DNA from: Cognatishimia maritima
GTDB taxonomy: Bacteria > Pseudomonadota > Alphaproteobacteria > Rhodobacterales > Rhodobacteraceae
Length of the DNA stretch: 64,000 bases
Reading direction: 5' to 3'
NCBI RefSeq assembly: GCF_900129685.1
Contig: NZ_FQWM01000001.1
Coordinates: 496,001-560,000, forward strand
How positions within the stretch are numbered: the first letter of the stretch is position 1; each line of letters opens with the position of its first letter. Shown here piece by piece: positions 55,917-64,000 of the stretch. A program made the position numbers and the translations under genes. A model generated the notes under the pieces. The model worked only from the letters and a program-made list of their open reading frames with translations, did no database searches and was not told the origin of the DNA.

Positions 55917-56516
55917 TCACAGGCGGGATGCAACGTTTTCCCAGTTGACCAGATTGTCGAGGAAGTTGGTCAGATACGCAGGGCGTTTGTTGCGGAAGTC
56001 GATGTAGTAGGAGTGTTCCCAAACGTCGCAGCCCAGCAGCGCAGTTTGACCGAAGCACAGTGGGTTCACACCGTTTTCAGTTTTGGTCACTTTCAGGCCG
56101 CCATCGCTATCTTTGACAAGCCATGCCCAGCCGGAGCCGAACTGACCTGCGCCTGCGGCGGAGAATTGGGATTTGAATTCGTCAACGGAACCAAAAGATT
56201 CTACGATAGCTTTTTCCAGTTCGGATGGCATCGCGGTTTTGTTCGGACCCATCATTTCCCAGAACTGGTTGTGGTTCCACAGCTGAGAGATGTTGTTGAA
56301 GATACCGTTTTGCGCAACGGCACCGGCGTTGTAGGTGCCGACGATGATCTCTTCGAGGGATTTACCTTCCCACTCTGTGCCAGCAATTGCGGCGTTGCCG
56401 TTGGTCACATAAGCATTGTGGTGCAGGTCGTGGTGGTATTCCAGCGTCTCTGCGGACATGCCGTGTGCCGCCAGGGCGTCGTGTGCGTAAGGAAGATCAG
56501 GAAGTTCAAAAGCCAT
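55917..56516 (-). CDS. sodB: Superoxide dismutase [Fe]
   Basis: The enzyme turns superoxide into oxygen and hydrogen peroxide. The 199-residue protein begins MAFELPDLPYAHDAL and has the metal ligands in LEYHHDLHHNAY (His), NHNQFW (His), and DVWEHSYYIDFRNKRPAYL (Asp, His). The Gln in FNNISQLWNHNQFW sits where iron-type enzymes have it, so Fe is likelier than Mn. I chose the start at 56516, with GGAGG six nt upstream; the frame runs on to 56708 without family support. Confidence 0.95.
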   Translation of the reverse strand: MAFELPDLPYAHDALAAHGMSAETLEYHHDLHHNAYVTNGNAAIAGTEWEGKSLEEIIVGTYNAGAVAQNGIFNNISQLWNHNQFWEMMGPNKTAMPSELEKAIVESFGSVDEFKSQFSAAGAGQFGSGWAWLVKDSDGGLKVTKTENGVNPLCFGQTALLGCDVWEHSYYIDFRNKRPAYLTNFLDNLVNWENVASRL

Positions 56517-56844
56517 GGTGGCCTCCATGTTGGTTCGTGCGGTCTCTCTAGGGACAGATGTGAGATTTTGGGCCAGAAGGTCAAGGTCAAGTCCGACGAT
56601 ATTGCTCGGTTTTTTGGAATATCTTTGGAAAGCGCGTGTATCTGACCCACTTCGCATGGGATGAGGCGCAAATTCGCAAGGCGCTTCAGAAGATACAAAT
56701 CTGTCCATTTTAAATTGAGGTTCGCGTGTGCTCCGGATGGGGATGTCAGGCCTGCGCGCATTTGGCCCTGATTGAAGCCTTTCCGTTGGCTCCGTCAGGG
56801 GCTACATCTGTGCGGACGGCAAATCGACACCATGGTGTTTTGAA

Positions 56845-58059
56845 ATGGTATTTTGGATCACAGCGACCGGGCTCACGCTGATCACCGGGCTATTCTTATG
56901 GCTCGCGCTGACTCGTGGGCGCAGCACAGCGGTGTCACCTGCGGCTTATGACCTGCAGGTCTATCGCGATCAGCTGAGCGAGGTGGATCGCGACCTCGCA
57001 CGCGGTGTGATTTCCGCAGAAGACGCCGAGCGCGTGCGCACCGAAGTGTCGCGCCGTATTCTGACAGCAGATGCACAGGTGCAGGCCGAAGCGGATGGCG
57101 CACAGCAGCGTGACCCCAAAACGGTCGGTGTTGCTGTTGTTGTTGCAGTTTTCCTTCTGGGAGGCGCGGCTGCGCTCTACGTCAATCTGGGGAACCCCGG
57201 CTATCCCGATCTTGAACTGCAAGACCGGGTTGAGAACGCACGGCAGATGTTGCAAGAGCGACCCACGCAGGCCGCCTTTGAAGCACAGTTGCCTGAACGC
57301 CCCGTCCCGGAAGCAGATCCCGAGTTCCTGAAATTGGTCGCAGACCTGCGCATAGCTGTCGCGGACCGCCCGGACGACATGCGCGGGCTGGAACTCTTGG
57401 TGCGCAACGAGGCAACGCTGCAGAACTACGGCGCAGCCTATCGCGCGCAGGCGCAGTTAATTGCGCTCAAAGGCGAAAGCGCCACCAGTTTTGACTACAC
57501 GCAGCTCGCTGATCTGATGATCCGCGCCGCTCAGGGCTATGTCTCGCCTGAGGCTGACAGCGCATTGCGCGACGCGCTTGCCCGTGATCCAAACAACGGA
57601 TTTGCGCGCTATTACACGGGTCTTATGCTCAGCCAAACTGGCCGCCCAGACATGACCTTCCGCATCTGGCGTGATCTACTAGAGGCTGGCCCCGAAGCCG
57701 CGCCTTGGATTGCACCTATTCGCGCGCGCATCAGTGACTTGGCATGGTTTGCCGGGATCGACTACACCCCGCCTGCCCCGCGCGGCCCAACGGTTTACGA
57801 CATCAACGCCGCGCAAGATTTAAGCGAAGAAGACCGAGGCGCGATGATCAACGCCATGGTGGCTGGATTGGCGGACCGTCTGGCAACCGAAGGCGGCGCG
57901 CCCGAAGAATGGGCGCAGTTGATTACAGCCTATGGTGTGCTGGGCGATCTGGACAAAGCGCAAGTGGTTTGGGATGAGGCGCAAGAGGTCTTTGAGACCA
58001 CACCAGAGGCTTTGGCCCCGATCGCCAACGCTGCCCGCGCTGCAGGACTGACGGAATGA
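56845..58059 (+). CDS. ccmI: Cytochrome c maturation protein CcmI
   Basis: CcmI presents apocytochrome c to the haem ligation complex. The 404-residue protein has two N-terminal helices (about 3-21 and 92-112) around a cytoplasmic stretch with YDLQVYRDQLSEVDRDLARG, the family signature, followed by a periplasmic TPR region. It is 25 kb from ccmABCDG. The last 4 nt overlap ruvX. Confidence 0.94.
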   Translation: MVFWITATGLTLITGLFLWLALTRGRSTAVSPAAYDLQVYRDQLSEVDRDLARGVISAEDAERVRTEVSRRILTADAQVQAEADGAQQRDPKTVGVAVVVAVFLLGGAAALYVNLGNPGYPDLELQDRVENARQMLQERPTQAAFEAQLPERPVPEADPEFLKLVADLRIAVADRPDDMRGLELLVRNEATLQNYGAAYRAQAQLIALKGESATSFDYTQLADLMIRAAQGYVSPEADSALRDALARDPNNGFARYYTGLMLSQTGRPDMTFRIWRDLLEAGPEAAPWIAPIRARISDLAWFAGIDYTPPAPRGPTVYDINAAQDLSEEDRGAMINAMVAGLADRLATEGGAPEEWAQLITAYGVLGDLDKAQVVWDEAQEVFETTPEALAPIANAARAAGLTE

Positions 58060-58541
58060 CGCAAAAGATTTTTGACGACATCGAAGCCAATGCGGCAGAG
58101 ATCCCGCAGATGCAGGCGCTGGCCGGGCTCGATCTGGGCACCAAAACCATTGGTGTTGCCATCTCGGACAGTTTTCAGTCGATTGCGTCCCCATTGCACA
58201 CGATCAAGCGCAAGAAGTTCACGCAGGATGCTGCGCAGTTGTTGGAGATCATCAAAGAGCGCAACATCGGTGCTTTGATCCTCGGCCTGCCGCTAAACAT
58301 GGACGGCAGCGAAGGCCCCCGCGTGCAATCAACCCGCGCTTTTGCGCGCAATCTTGCGCAGCTGACCCCCCTGCCGATCTTCTTCTGGGACGAACGATTG
58401 TCGACTGTTGCCGCTGAAAGAGTGCTGCTTGAGGCGGATACCAGCAGAAAACGTCGCTCTGAAGTCATTGATCACGTGGCCGCCGGGTATATCTTACAAG
58501 GAGCGCTGGATCGTCTGGCGCATCTTCGGCGCAAGCCCTGA
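58056..58541 (+). CDS. ruvX: Putative pre-16S rRNA nuclease / Holliday junction resolvase-like YqgF
   Basis: The 161-residue protein has the RNase H-like fold of YqgF: LAGLDLGTKTIGVAISD (catalytic Asp near residue 25), ILGLPLNMDGSEGPR and FFWDERLSTVAAERVLLEAD, and a final DHVAAGYILQGALD. It matures 16S rRNA 5' ends in E. coli. It overlaps ccmI by 4 nt and precedes the DUF1289 gene by 23 nt. Confidence 0.94.
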   Translation: MTQKIFDDIEANAAEIPQMQALAGLDLGTKTIGVAISDSFQSIASPLHTIKRKKFTQDAAQLLEIIKERNIGALILGLPLNMDGSEGPRVQSTRAFARNLAQLTPLPIFFWDERLSTVAAERVLLEADTSRKRRSEVIDHVAAGYILQGALDRLAHLRRKP

Positions 58542-58564
58542 CCGGCCAAGATGGTGTGAGCAAC

Positions 58565-58810
58565 ATGATCAACGACCCGAAAACACCTGTTTGGCAACGC
58601 GCCGAAATCGCCTCGCCCTGCGTGCAGGTCTGCGTCATCCATCCGCGTGAACGCATCTGCACCGGCTGTTTTCGCACCATTGATGAGATCACCCAATGGA
58701 GCCAATTGTCCGACGCGGAACGCGATGCGTTGATGGGCGAACTGCCAGAGCGCGAAGGATTGCTGAAAAAGCGCAAAGGCGGGCGCAGGGCCCGCCAATT
58801 GTCAACATAG
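58565..58810 (+). CDS. DUF1289-family cysteine-rich small protein
   Basis: The 81-residue protein carries the DUF1289 core SPCVQVCVIHPRERICTGCF with its C-x3-C-x8-C-x2-C pattern and RTIDEITQWSQLSDAER. The cysteines suggest a bound metal or cluster. The start may be the ATG at 58565 or the GTG at 58556. It is probably in the ccmI-ruvX transcript. Confidence 0.85.
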   Translation: MINDPKTPVWQRAEIASPCVQVCVIHPRERICTGCFRTIDEITQWSQLSDAERDALMGELPEREGLLKKRKGGRRARQLST

Positions 58811-58878
58811 AATAGTCTGTCGCGTCAACCTCCCCTCGTTTCTGGTCACGAGGCAGATGCCGAAACTTTCGCAGCAGC

Positions 58879-59679
58879 TTACGCGGCTTCTTCGAGGACT
58901 GTGATGTCCTCCAGCCCGATAGCACCATAGGCGCCCGCAACTTGTGCGACCATCACACCATCAACAAAGACCTGCGCTGTGCCGTCGCTGCTTGGGCTTT
59001 CAGAGATCGACACCAGCCCCGGCGCGCCGCTGTCCACAACGATGGTCAGCATGTCTTCGCCATCTTCCCAGTCATTGATCTGCGGCGCGTCTCCGCCAGA
59101 AACATAGGTCCCCGTCAGGAAATTATCTGCGCCCTCGTCTCCGTAGGCGACATCACCAGATCCGATGATCAAAAGGTCATCCCCTTCACCGCCGCGCAGC
59201 GTGTCGTTGTCGAATTCATCATCCATGACCATGCCTTGGGCGTCCAAATTGACTCCCAATAGAATGTCATCACCATCTTGACCAAGAAGCGTGTCCTCTC
59301 CGTACCATCCCTCGATAAGATCATCCCCATCGCCGCCAAACACACGGTCATCGCCTGCGCCAGTCGCAATAATATCGTCGCCGTCATTGCCCCAGATGCG
59401 ATCATCGCCAAAGCCACCAAGTATCGAGTCGTCTCCGGTGCCGCCCCCAAGGGTATCGTCGCCAGACCCACCATCGATTAAATCATCCCCGCCATCGCCA
59501 AGGACGGTGTCGTCACCTCCTAAGCCTTGAAGCAAGTCATCGCCGGAGCCACCCACAATGGCTTCGTCCTGGTCCGTGCCGGTGATTTCGACATCATCGT
59601 CGGCATCATGATCGCTTGTAAAAACACCCGCTGCAGCCAAACCCGCAGCAAAAAGGCCAAAAAGAAACAGCGCTTCCAT
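58879..59679 (-). CDS. RTX (hemolysin-type) calcium-binding repeat protein
   Basis: The 266-residue protein has an N-terminal hydrophobic segment (MEALFLFGLFAAGLAAAGVF) and then about ten nonapeptide repeats of the GGxGDDxx type (for example GGSGDDLLQGLGGDDTVLGD, GGFGDDRIWGNDGDD). These coil around calcium outside the cell. The last 80 residues are not repeats and have no clear RTX secretion signal. A toxin or enzyme domain is absent, so a surface or structural role is more likely. No type I secretion genes are near. Confidence 0.85.
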   Translation of the reverse strand: MEALFLFGLFAAGLAAAGVFTSDHDADDDVEITGTDQDEAIVGGSGDDLLQGLGGDDTVLGDGGDDLIDGGSGDDTLGGGTGDDSILGGFGDDRIWGNDGDDIIATGAGDDRVFGGDGDDLIEGWYGEDTLLGQDGDDILLGVNLDAQGMVMDDEFDNDTLRGGEGDDLLIIGSGDVAYGDEGADNFLTGTYVSGGDAPQINDWEDGEDMLTIVVDSGAPGLVSISESPSSDGTAQVFVDGVMVAQVAGAYGAIGLEDITVLEEAA

Positions 59680-59826
59680 TGAAAGTCATTCCAGTCAAAA
59701 TCGTAGTCCCAAGCAGAATTAGGCAACTTTGAGGCGAAACTAAAGTTAATTTTTGGTTAGTTTCCAGCGCGGAAACAGTCGCTGGATTTTGGGCGTTTTG
59801 ATGAAGCGCCGGTCGGAATAGACCGC

Positions 59827-60651
59827 TTAGCCCCAAATCGCCTTGCGTAGCATATTGAGTGCGATCAGCGTCAGAAACAGGCCAAAGACACGTTTCAGCG
59901 GTTTGGCGTCCATGCTGTGGGCCAGCTTCACACCCCATGGAGCCGTGAGCAGCGTCATCACGATCACCAGACCAAACGCGACGAGGTTCACCGCTCCGAT
60001 GGAAAATGCAGGGCGTTGGCTGTCGGGAATGTCGACCAGCAAGAACCCAATGACACCGGGCACCGCGATAATCACGCCAAAGCCCGCTGCCGTCGCAACC
60101 GCGCGATGAATGGGGGTGTTATAAAGGCTCATCAAAGGCACACCAAAGCTGCCGCCACCGATGCCCATCAGAACCGACAAAAAGCCCACCATTGGGCCAA
60201 GCGCAATGCGTTTTCCGCCGGTCGGCATAGCCTCTCCCAGCCGCCAGTCAGAGCGCCCAAGCCCCATGTAAATGCCAACAACGATACCCAAGAGACCAAA
60301 GATGGCTTGCAAAACGTCCGATCGCAGCTGTGCCGCAATCGTCACGCCAATTGCCGCGCCCACCGCGATGGTCGGCCCCCAGTTGCGTAGAATCTCCCAA
60401 TCGACAGCGCCTTTTTTATTGTGTCCCAAGACCGACCGCACCGAGGTTACGATGATCGTGGCCAAAGACGTGCCCAGACACAGCTGCATCAATTGCGGAC
60501 CGTCAAATCCAAGCGTTTGAAAGGCATAGAAGAACGCTGGAACAAGGACGATACCGCCGCCGACACCCAGAAGGCCCGCAAGCACACCCGCGACGCCCCC
60601 GATCACGATCAGCACAAGCGCCATTTGCAGCAAAAGCCATGTGTCCATCAT
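59827..60651 (-). CDS. TauE/SafE-family membrane permease
   Basis: The 274-residue protein has about eight helices and the family repeats GVAGVLAGLLGVGGGIVLVP and MVGFLSVLMGIGGGSFGVP. It is a probable sulfite/organosulfonate or other anion exporter. It is not a close copy of the permease at 32883. It follows dusA by 5 nt on the same strand and is probably co-transcribed. Confidence 0.9.
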   Translation of the reverse strand: MMDTWLLLQMALVLIVIGGVAGVLAGLLGVGGGIVLVPAFFYAFQTLGFDGPQLMQLCLGTSLATIIVTSVRSVLGHNKKGAVDWEILRNWGPTIAVGAAIGVTIAAQLRSDVLQAIFGLLGIVVGIYMGLGRSDWRLGEAMPTGGKRIALGPMVGFLSVLMGIGGGSFGVPLMSLYNTPIHRAVATAAGFGVIIAVPGVIGFLLVDIPDSQRPAFSIGAVNLVAFGLVIVMTLLTAPWGVKLAHSMDAKPLKRVFGLFLTLIALNMLRKAIWG

Positions 60652-60656
60652 TGTTC

Positions 60657-61733
60657 CTACTCTGCCGCCTGCGTACCGGAATGGGCTTGCACGTGGGCTA
60701 GCGCCTCTAGCAGCAACTCAGGCCCAACGCCGGGCTTGCTCGCGTTTTCCGACAAGACCCGCCGCCAAGCGCGCGCGCCGGGTTTGCCGGTGAAAAGCCC
60801 CAGCATATGGCGGGTGATCTGGTTAAGCTTACCGCCCGATGTCAGGTGAGACTCGATATACGGCAGCATTGCATGCACCGCGCCGACAGCCGTTGTGGCA
60901 CTTGCCTCATTGCCGTAAATCAAGCGATCCGCGTCTAACAAAACTGACGCCGGATCATGGTAGGCCGCCCGCCCAATCATTACGCCGTCAAGCCCGCGCT
61001 CAAGATGCGGCAGTGCCTCGGCCAGGGTGGCAATGCCCCCATTTATCGAGATATGAAGCTCTGGAAACTCTGCCTTCATGCGATGCACAAGGTCATAGTC
61101 CAGCGGTGGAATATCGCGGTTTTCCTTGGGCGACAGCCCCTTGAGCCAAGCATTGCGCGCATGCAGCGTGAAGCGTGAAATGCCTGTGGCAGCAACCGTT
61201 TCAAGAAAACGCGGCAAAGTCTCTGACGCGACCTGATCGTCAACGCCCAACCGGCATTTTACCGTGACCTCGACGTCTGTGGCATCTTGCATGGCTTTCA
61301 CACAATCCGCGACAAGCTGCGGCTGCTTCATCAGGATCGCACCAAAGGTGCCGGATTGCACACGATCAGACGGGCAGCCGACGTTCAGGTTGATCTCGTC
61401 ATATCCGGCGGCCGCACCCAGTTTTGTTGCCTGCGCCAGTTCAGCGGGGTCAGACCCACCGAGTTGCAACGCGATGGGATGCTCCTCTGGCGAATACGCC
61501 AACAAATGCACTGCGCCACCGCGTACCAATGCGGGCGCCGTGACCATTTCGGTATAAAGCAACGTCTCTTTGGACAGCAGGCGATGAAAATACCGACAAT
61601 GACGATCCGTCCAGTCCATCATAGGTGCAACAGATAGGCGCGCGGCTTTGCGAATGTTGGACGGCTCGGGCTGTGTCACCGGGTCAAACTCATGTGGTTG
61701 CAAGCAAAAAACAGATAGCGTGTCTGCCCCCAT
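60657..61733 (-). CDS. dusA: tRNA-dihydrouridine(20/20a) synthase DusA
   Basis: DusA reduces uridines in the tRNA D-loop with FMN and NADPH. The protein (about 358 residues from 61733) has RLSVAPMMDWTDRHCRYFHR, NLNVGCPSDRVQSGTFGAIL with the catalytic Cys, KCRLGVDD and INGGIATLAEALPHLE. The start is not certain: GTG at 61679 gives a product nearer the usual family length, and an ATG at 61757 is also in frame. Confidence 0.93.
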   Translation of the reverse strand: MGADTLSVFCLQPHEFDPVTQPEPSNIRKAARLSVAPMMDWTDRHCRYFHRLLSKETLLYTEMVTAPALVRGGAVHLLAYSPEEHPIALQLGGSDPAELAQATKLGAAAGYDEINLNVGCPSDRVQSGTFGAILMKQPQLVADCVKAMQDATDVEVTVKCRLGVDDQVASETLPRFLETVAATGISRFTLHARNAWLKGLSPKENRDIPPLDYDLVHRMKAEFPELHISINGGIATLAEALPHLERGLDGVMIGRAAYHDPASVLLDADRLIYGNEASATTAVGAVHAMLPYIESHLTSGGKLNQITRHMLGLFTGKPGARAWRRVLSENASKPGVGPELLLEALAHVQAHSGTQAAE

Positions 61734-61858
61734 ATGCCAATCTTCGCCCCGACGCAAATATTGCCGGGACCTTCCCCGACAGCAAAGCCTTGCTTGCCAC
61801 GCCGGGGGCGAAAAGCTAGGTTGCCGGGCAATCGACAGGCAGAGCAGCGGACATCCTG

Positions 61859-62350
61859 ATGAGTATTAGTTTCATTCCCGGCGCGGACACGCAACGCGCC
61901 TTCCGCGATGCTTTGGGCTGTTTTGCCACCGGCGTTACCATCGTCAGCGCCCGTACCGAAAGCGGGCCAATTGGGATGACGGCGAATTCCTTTACATCTC
62001 TGTCACTTGATCCGCCGCTGATCCTTTGGTCACCAGCCAAATCATCCGACCGATTCACGCATTTCACCGAAGCCAAAGAATTTGCCATCCAGGTGCTGCG
62101 CGATGATCAGCAGGCTTTGGCGCAGGGCTTTGCGCGACAGGGTGACCTGTTTGATGCGCGCTGGCACGACAATGATTTTGGCGTGCCTGTGCTGTCTGAT
62201 TGCCTCTGCGCCTTTGAATGCCAGACCGTTGCACAGCATGACGCAGGCGATCACGTGATTCTTGTGGGCCAAGTCACCAAGGCCCACATCTATTCTGGAA
62301 AACCCCTTGTCTTCGCCAAAGGCGCCTTTGGTGGGTTCACCGCAGGCTGA
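61859..62350 (+). CDS. Flavin reductase-like FMN-binding protein
   Basis: The 163-residue protein shows the flavin reductase split-barrel pattern: RDALGCFATGVTIVSART, GMTANSFTSLSLDPPLI, FAIQVLRDDQ and a final GDHVILVGQVT. It supplies reduced flavin to a monooxygenase or acts as a small oxidoreductase; the partner is not in the window. It is convergent with ridA, 8 bp apart. Confidence 0.9.
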   Translation: MSISFIPGADTQRAFRDALGCFATGVTIVSARTESGPIGMTANSFTSLSLDPPLILWSPAKSSDRFTHFTEAKEFAIQVLRDDQQALAQGFARQGDLFDARWHDNDFGVPVLSDCLCAFECQTVAQHDAGDHVILVGQVTKAHIYSGKPLVFAKGAFGGFTAG

Positions 62351-62358
62351 ACCGCCCG

Positions 62359-62712
62359 TTATGCCAGCGCCGTGACCTCGATTTCGATCCGGTATTTCGG
62401 GTCGATCAGGCCACATTCGATCATCGTCGCCGCCGGAGGATTGTCGCCAAAGGCTTCTGCAAGGATAGGCCAGCAGGGTTCAAACTCTGCGCGGTCTTCG
62501 AGGTAGTAGTTCACGCGCACCACTTTTGAGAGGTCGCTCCCCGCCTTTTCCAAAGCGCCCTTGATTGTCTCAAGCGCCGATTGACACTGCTCGGTTACGG
62601 TTTCGCCCTGCCCCACGGTGCCCGCGACATGCACAAAGCCGCCTGCGACCACAGCGCGGCAATAGCCGATCTTGGCTTCGAACTCACCACCAGAGAAAAT
62701 ACGTTCAATCAT
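62359..62712 (-). CDS. RidA/YjgF-family protein
   Basis: RidA proteins hydrolyse reactive enamine/imine intermediates. The 117-residue protein starts MIERIFSGGEFEAKIGYCRA and has VHVAGTVGQGETVTEQCQSA, and VRVNYYLEDRAEF. The key arginine of the RidA IEVEVxA end is here not seen at the usual place: the protein ends IDPKYRIEIEVTALA, with Arg just before. The start at 62712 has GAGGA upstream. It is downstream of clpX but separated by a terminator. Confidence 0.85.
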   Translation of the reverse strand: MIERIFSGGEFEAKIGYCRAVVAGGFVHVAGTVGQGETVTEQCQSALETIKGALEKAGSDLSKVVRVNYYLEDRAEFEPCWPILAEAFGDNPPAATMIECGLIDPKYRIEIEVTALA

Positions 62713-62733
62713 CTTTTCTGTCCTCACGTAAAA

Positions 62734-62757
62734 ACGGCGCGGTGAGTACCGCGCCGT
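62734..62757 (-). terminator. Intrinsic terminator of clpX
   Basis: A 10-bp stem ACGGCGCGGT / ACCGCGCCGT with a GAGT loop is followed on the minus strand by TTT, 21 nt after the clpX stop. Confidence 0.85.
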
Positions 62758-62778
62758 CAGATAGATCATATTGTGGAA

Positions 62779-64000
62779 TTAGCCTGCCGAAGCGGGCTCT
62801 TTTTCAGCATCCGCGTGGATCATCAATGGCGCGGCGTCAGATGTCACCGCTTCTTCATTCACGACCACTTCGGTCACGCTGTCCATGCCCGGAAGGTCAA
62901 ACATCGTATCCAGCAGGATGTCCTCTAGGATCGAGCGCAGACCCCGCGCACCGGTTTTGCGTTCAATCGCGCGTTTAGCGATGGCTTTCAGCGCGTCTTC
63001 GGTAAAGCTCAGTTCGGTGTCTTCCAACTCAAACAGTCGCTGGTACTGTTTGACCAAGGCATTCTTTGGCTGGGTCAGGATGGTGACCAGCGCGTCCTCG
63101 TCGAGGTCTTCAAGGGTTGCCAACACCGGCAGACGGCCGACGAATTCAGGGATCAGGCCGAATTTCAGCAGATCCTCTGGCTCCAATTCCTGGAAGATTT
63201 CGCCAACGCCACGTTCGTCGTTGTCCCTCACATCTGCACCAAAGCCCATGGCAGAGCCTTTGCCGCGTTGCGCAATGATCTTGTCCAGACCAGCAAACGC
63301 GCCGCCGCAGATAAACAGGATATTCGTTGTGTCGACCTGCAAGAATTCCTGCTGTGGGTGTTTGCGCCCGCCTTGCGGCGGCACAGAGGCCACAGTGCCT
63401 TCCATCAGCTTCAACAGCGCCTGTTGCACGCCCTCGCCCGATACATCGCGAGTGATGGATGGGTTTTCGGACTTGCGGGTGATCTTGTCGACCTCGTCGA
63501 TATAGACGATACCGCGCTGCGCGCGTTCGACGTTGTATTCCGACGCCTGCAGCAGCTTGAGGATGATGTTCTCGACGTCCTCACCCACATAACCGGCTTC
63601 GGTCAGCGTGGTGGCATCGGCCATCGTGAAAGGCACATCCAATATGCGCGCCAGTGTCTGGGCCAGCAACGTCTTACCGCAGCCTGTTGGACCCATCAGC
63701 AGGATATTGGACTTTTGCAGTTCAATATCCCCCGCCTTCTGCGCATGGTTCAGACGTTTGTAGTGGTTGTGCACGGCCACAGACAAAACCCGCTTTGCGA
63801 CCGCTTGGCCAATCACGTAGTCATCCAGAACTTCGCAGATTTCCTTGGGAGTTGGCACACCATCAGAAGATTTCAGGCCGGTTGCCTTGGTCTCTTCGCG
63901 GATGATGTCCATACAAAGTTCAACGCATTCATCACAGATGAACACGGTTGGCCCCGCGATCAGTTTACGGACCTCATGTTGGCTTTTACCGCAGAAGCTG
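62779..64000 (-). CDS. clpX: ATP-dependent Clp protease ATP-binding subunit ClpX, 5' end cut by window
   Basis: ClpX unfolds substrates for the ClpP protease. The frame is open to the window edge, and the part seen (about 406 residues) begins [17 protein letters not shown], inside the N-terminal zinc-binding domain, with [10 protein letters not shown] completing the metal site. Walker [13 protein letters not shown], Walker [19 protein letters not shown] pore loop and the sensor-2 region near the C-terminus ([13 protein letters not shown]) are present. Only about 15-20 residues are missing. Confidence 0.97.
   Translation of the reverse strand, partial: SFCGKSQHEVRKLIAGPTVFICDECVELCMDIIREETKATGLKSSDGVPTPKEICEVLDDYVIGQAVAKRVLSVAVHNHYKRLNHAQKAGDIELQKSNILLMGPTGCGKTLLAQTLARILDVPFTMADATTLTEAGYVGEDVENIILKLLQASEYNVERAQRGIVYIDEVDKITRKSENPSITRDVSGEGVQQALLKLMEGTVASVPPQGGRKHPQQEFLQVDTTNILFICGGAFAGLDKIIAQRGKGSAMGFGADVRDNDERGVGEIFQELEPEDLLKFGLIPEFVGRLPVLATLEDLDEDALVTILTQPKNALVKQYQRLFELEDTELSFTEDALKAIAKRAIERKTGARGLRSILEDILLDTMFDLPGMDSVTEVVVNEEAVTSDAAPLMIHADAEKEPASAG

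Overview
The window looks like a chromosomal segment of an alphaproteobacterium of the order Rhodobacterales (Roseobacter group). The reasons are gene order and protein character: fabD-fabG-acpP-fabF-mltG, yajC-secD-secF followed by ccmABCDG, a separate ccmI, glnB-glnA, a YfgM-like gene with bamB and der, and a LuxR/LuxI pair. Genus cannot be fixed from the sequence alone. Most of the window is core housekeeping DNA with small accessory insertions.

Layout. 1-726: 5' part of a PLP aminotransferase, cut at its catalytic lysine. 928-7559 (minus): fatty-acid synthesis cluster fabD, fabG, acpP, fabF, then mltG. This cluster is split between acpP and fabF by about 2 kb of foreign-looking DNA holding an unknown membrane/SRPBCC protein gene and a HigB-HigA toxin-antitoxin module. 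The HigBA segment is bounded by an exact 44-bp direct repeat of the acpP 3' end, the most unusual structure found here. 7740-10228: a cytochrome b561-YceI fusion, a free YceI protein and a small membrane protein. 10481-11717: rpsF-rpsR-rplI. 11947-14206: a quorum-sensing cassette of a Cro/CI-type regulator, luxR, and a luxI with a long C-terminal extension. 14434-17844 (minus): trigger factor, tRNA-Leu(UAG), and the NAD(P)HX repair enzyme carrying an in-frame repeat-like insert. 18032-19820: glnB-glnA.

19976-29615: a YdcZ-type transporter, a phosphoesterase, a hydrolase/OsmC fusion, an acidic unknown protein, purB, a DUF1223 protein, aconitase and a DUF1801 protein. 29698-36585 (minus): yajC-secD-secF, a TauE/SafE permease, a Mth938-like protein and ccmABCDG (Sec export and cytochrome c maturation). 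36720-42582: a cNMP/EAL phosphodiesterase, serS, a desaturase, an EF-hand protein and der. 42631-44642 (minus): bamB-like and YfgM-like genes. 44848-49804: an RND efflux system whose pump gene is broken by a one-base frameshift. 49819-54294: an NTF2-like protein, an ABC exporter, a LysM protein and a LOG-family protein. 54301-64000: a LuxR-type orphan regulator facing a tiny unknown gene, sodB, ccmI, ruvX, a DUF1289 protein, an RTX-repeat protein, a second TauE permease, dusA, a flavin reductase, ridA and the 3' part of clpX.

Functional groups are fatty-acid and peptidoglycan synthesis, translation, protein export and outer-membrane assembly, cytochrome c maturation, nitrogen assimilation, and cell-cell signalling. 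No CRISPR array, rRNA, complete insertion sequence, integrase or prophage was seen. All function calls rest on reading motifs and gene order; no database search was possible.
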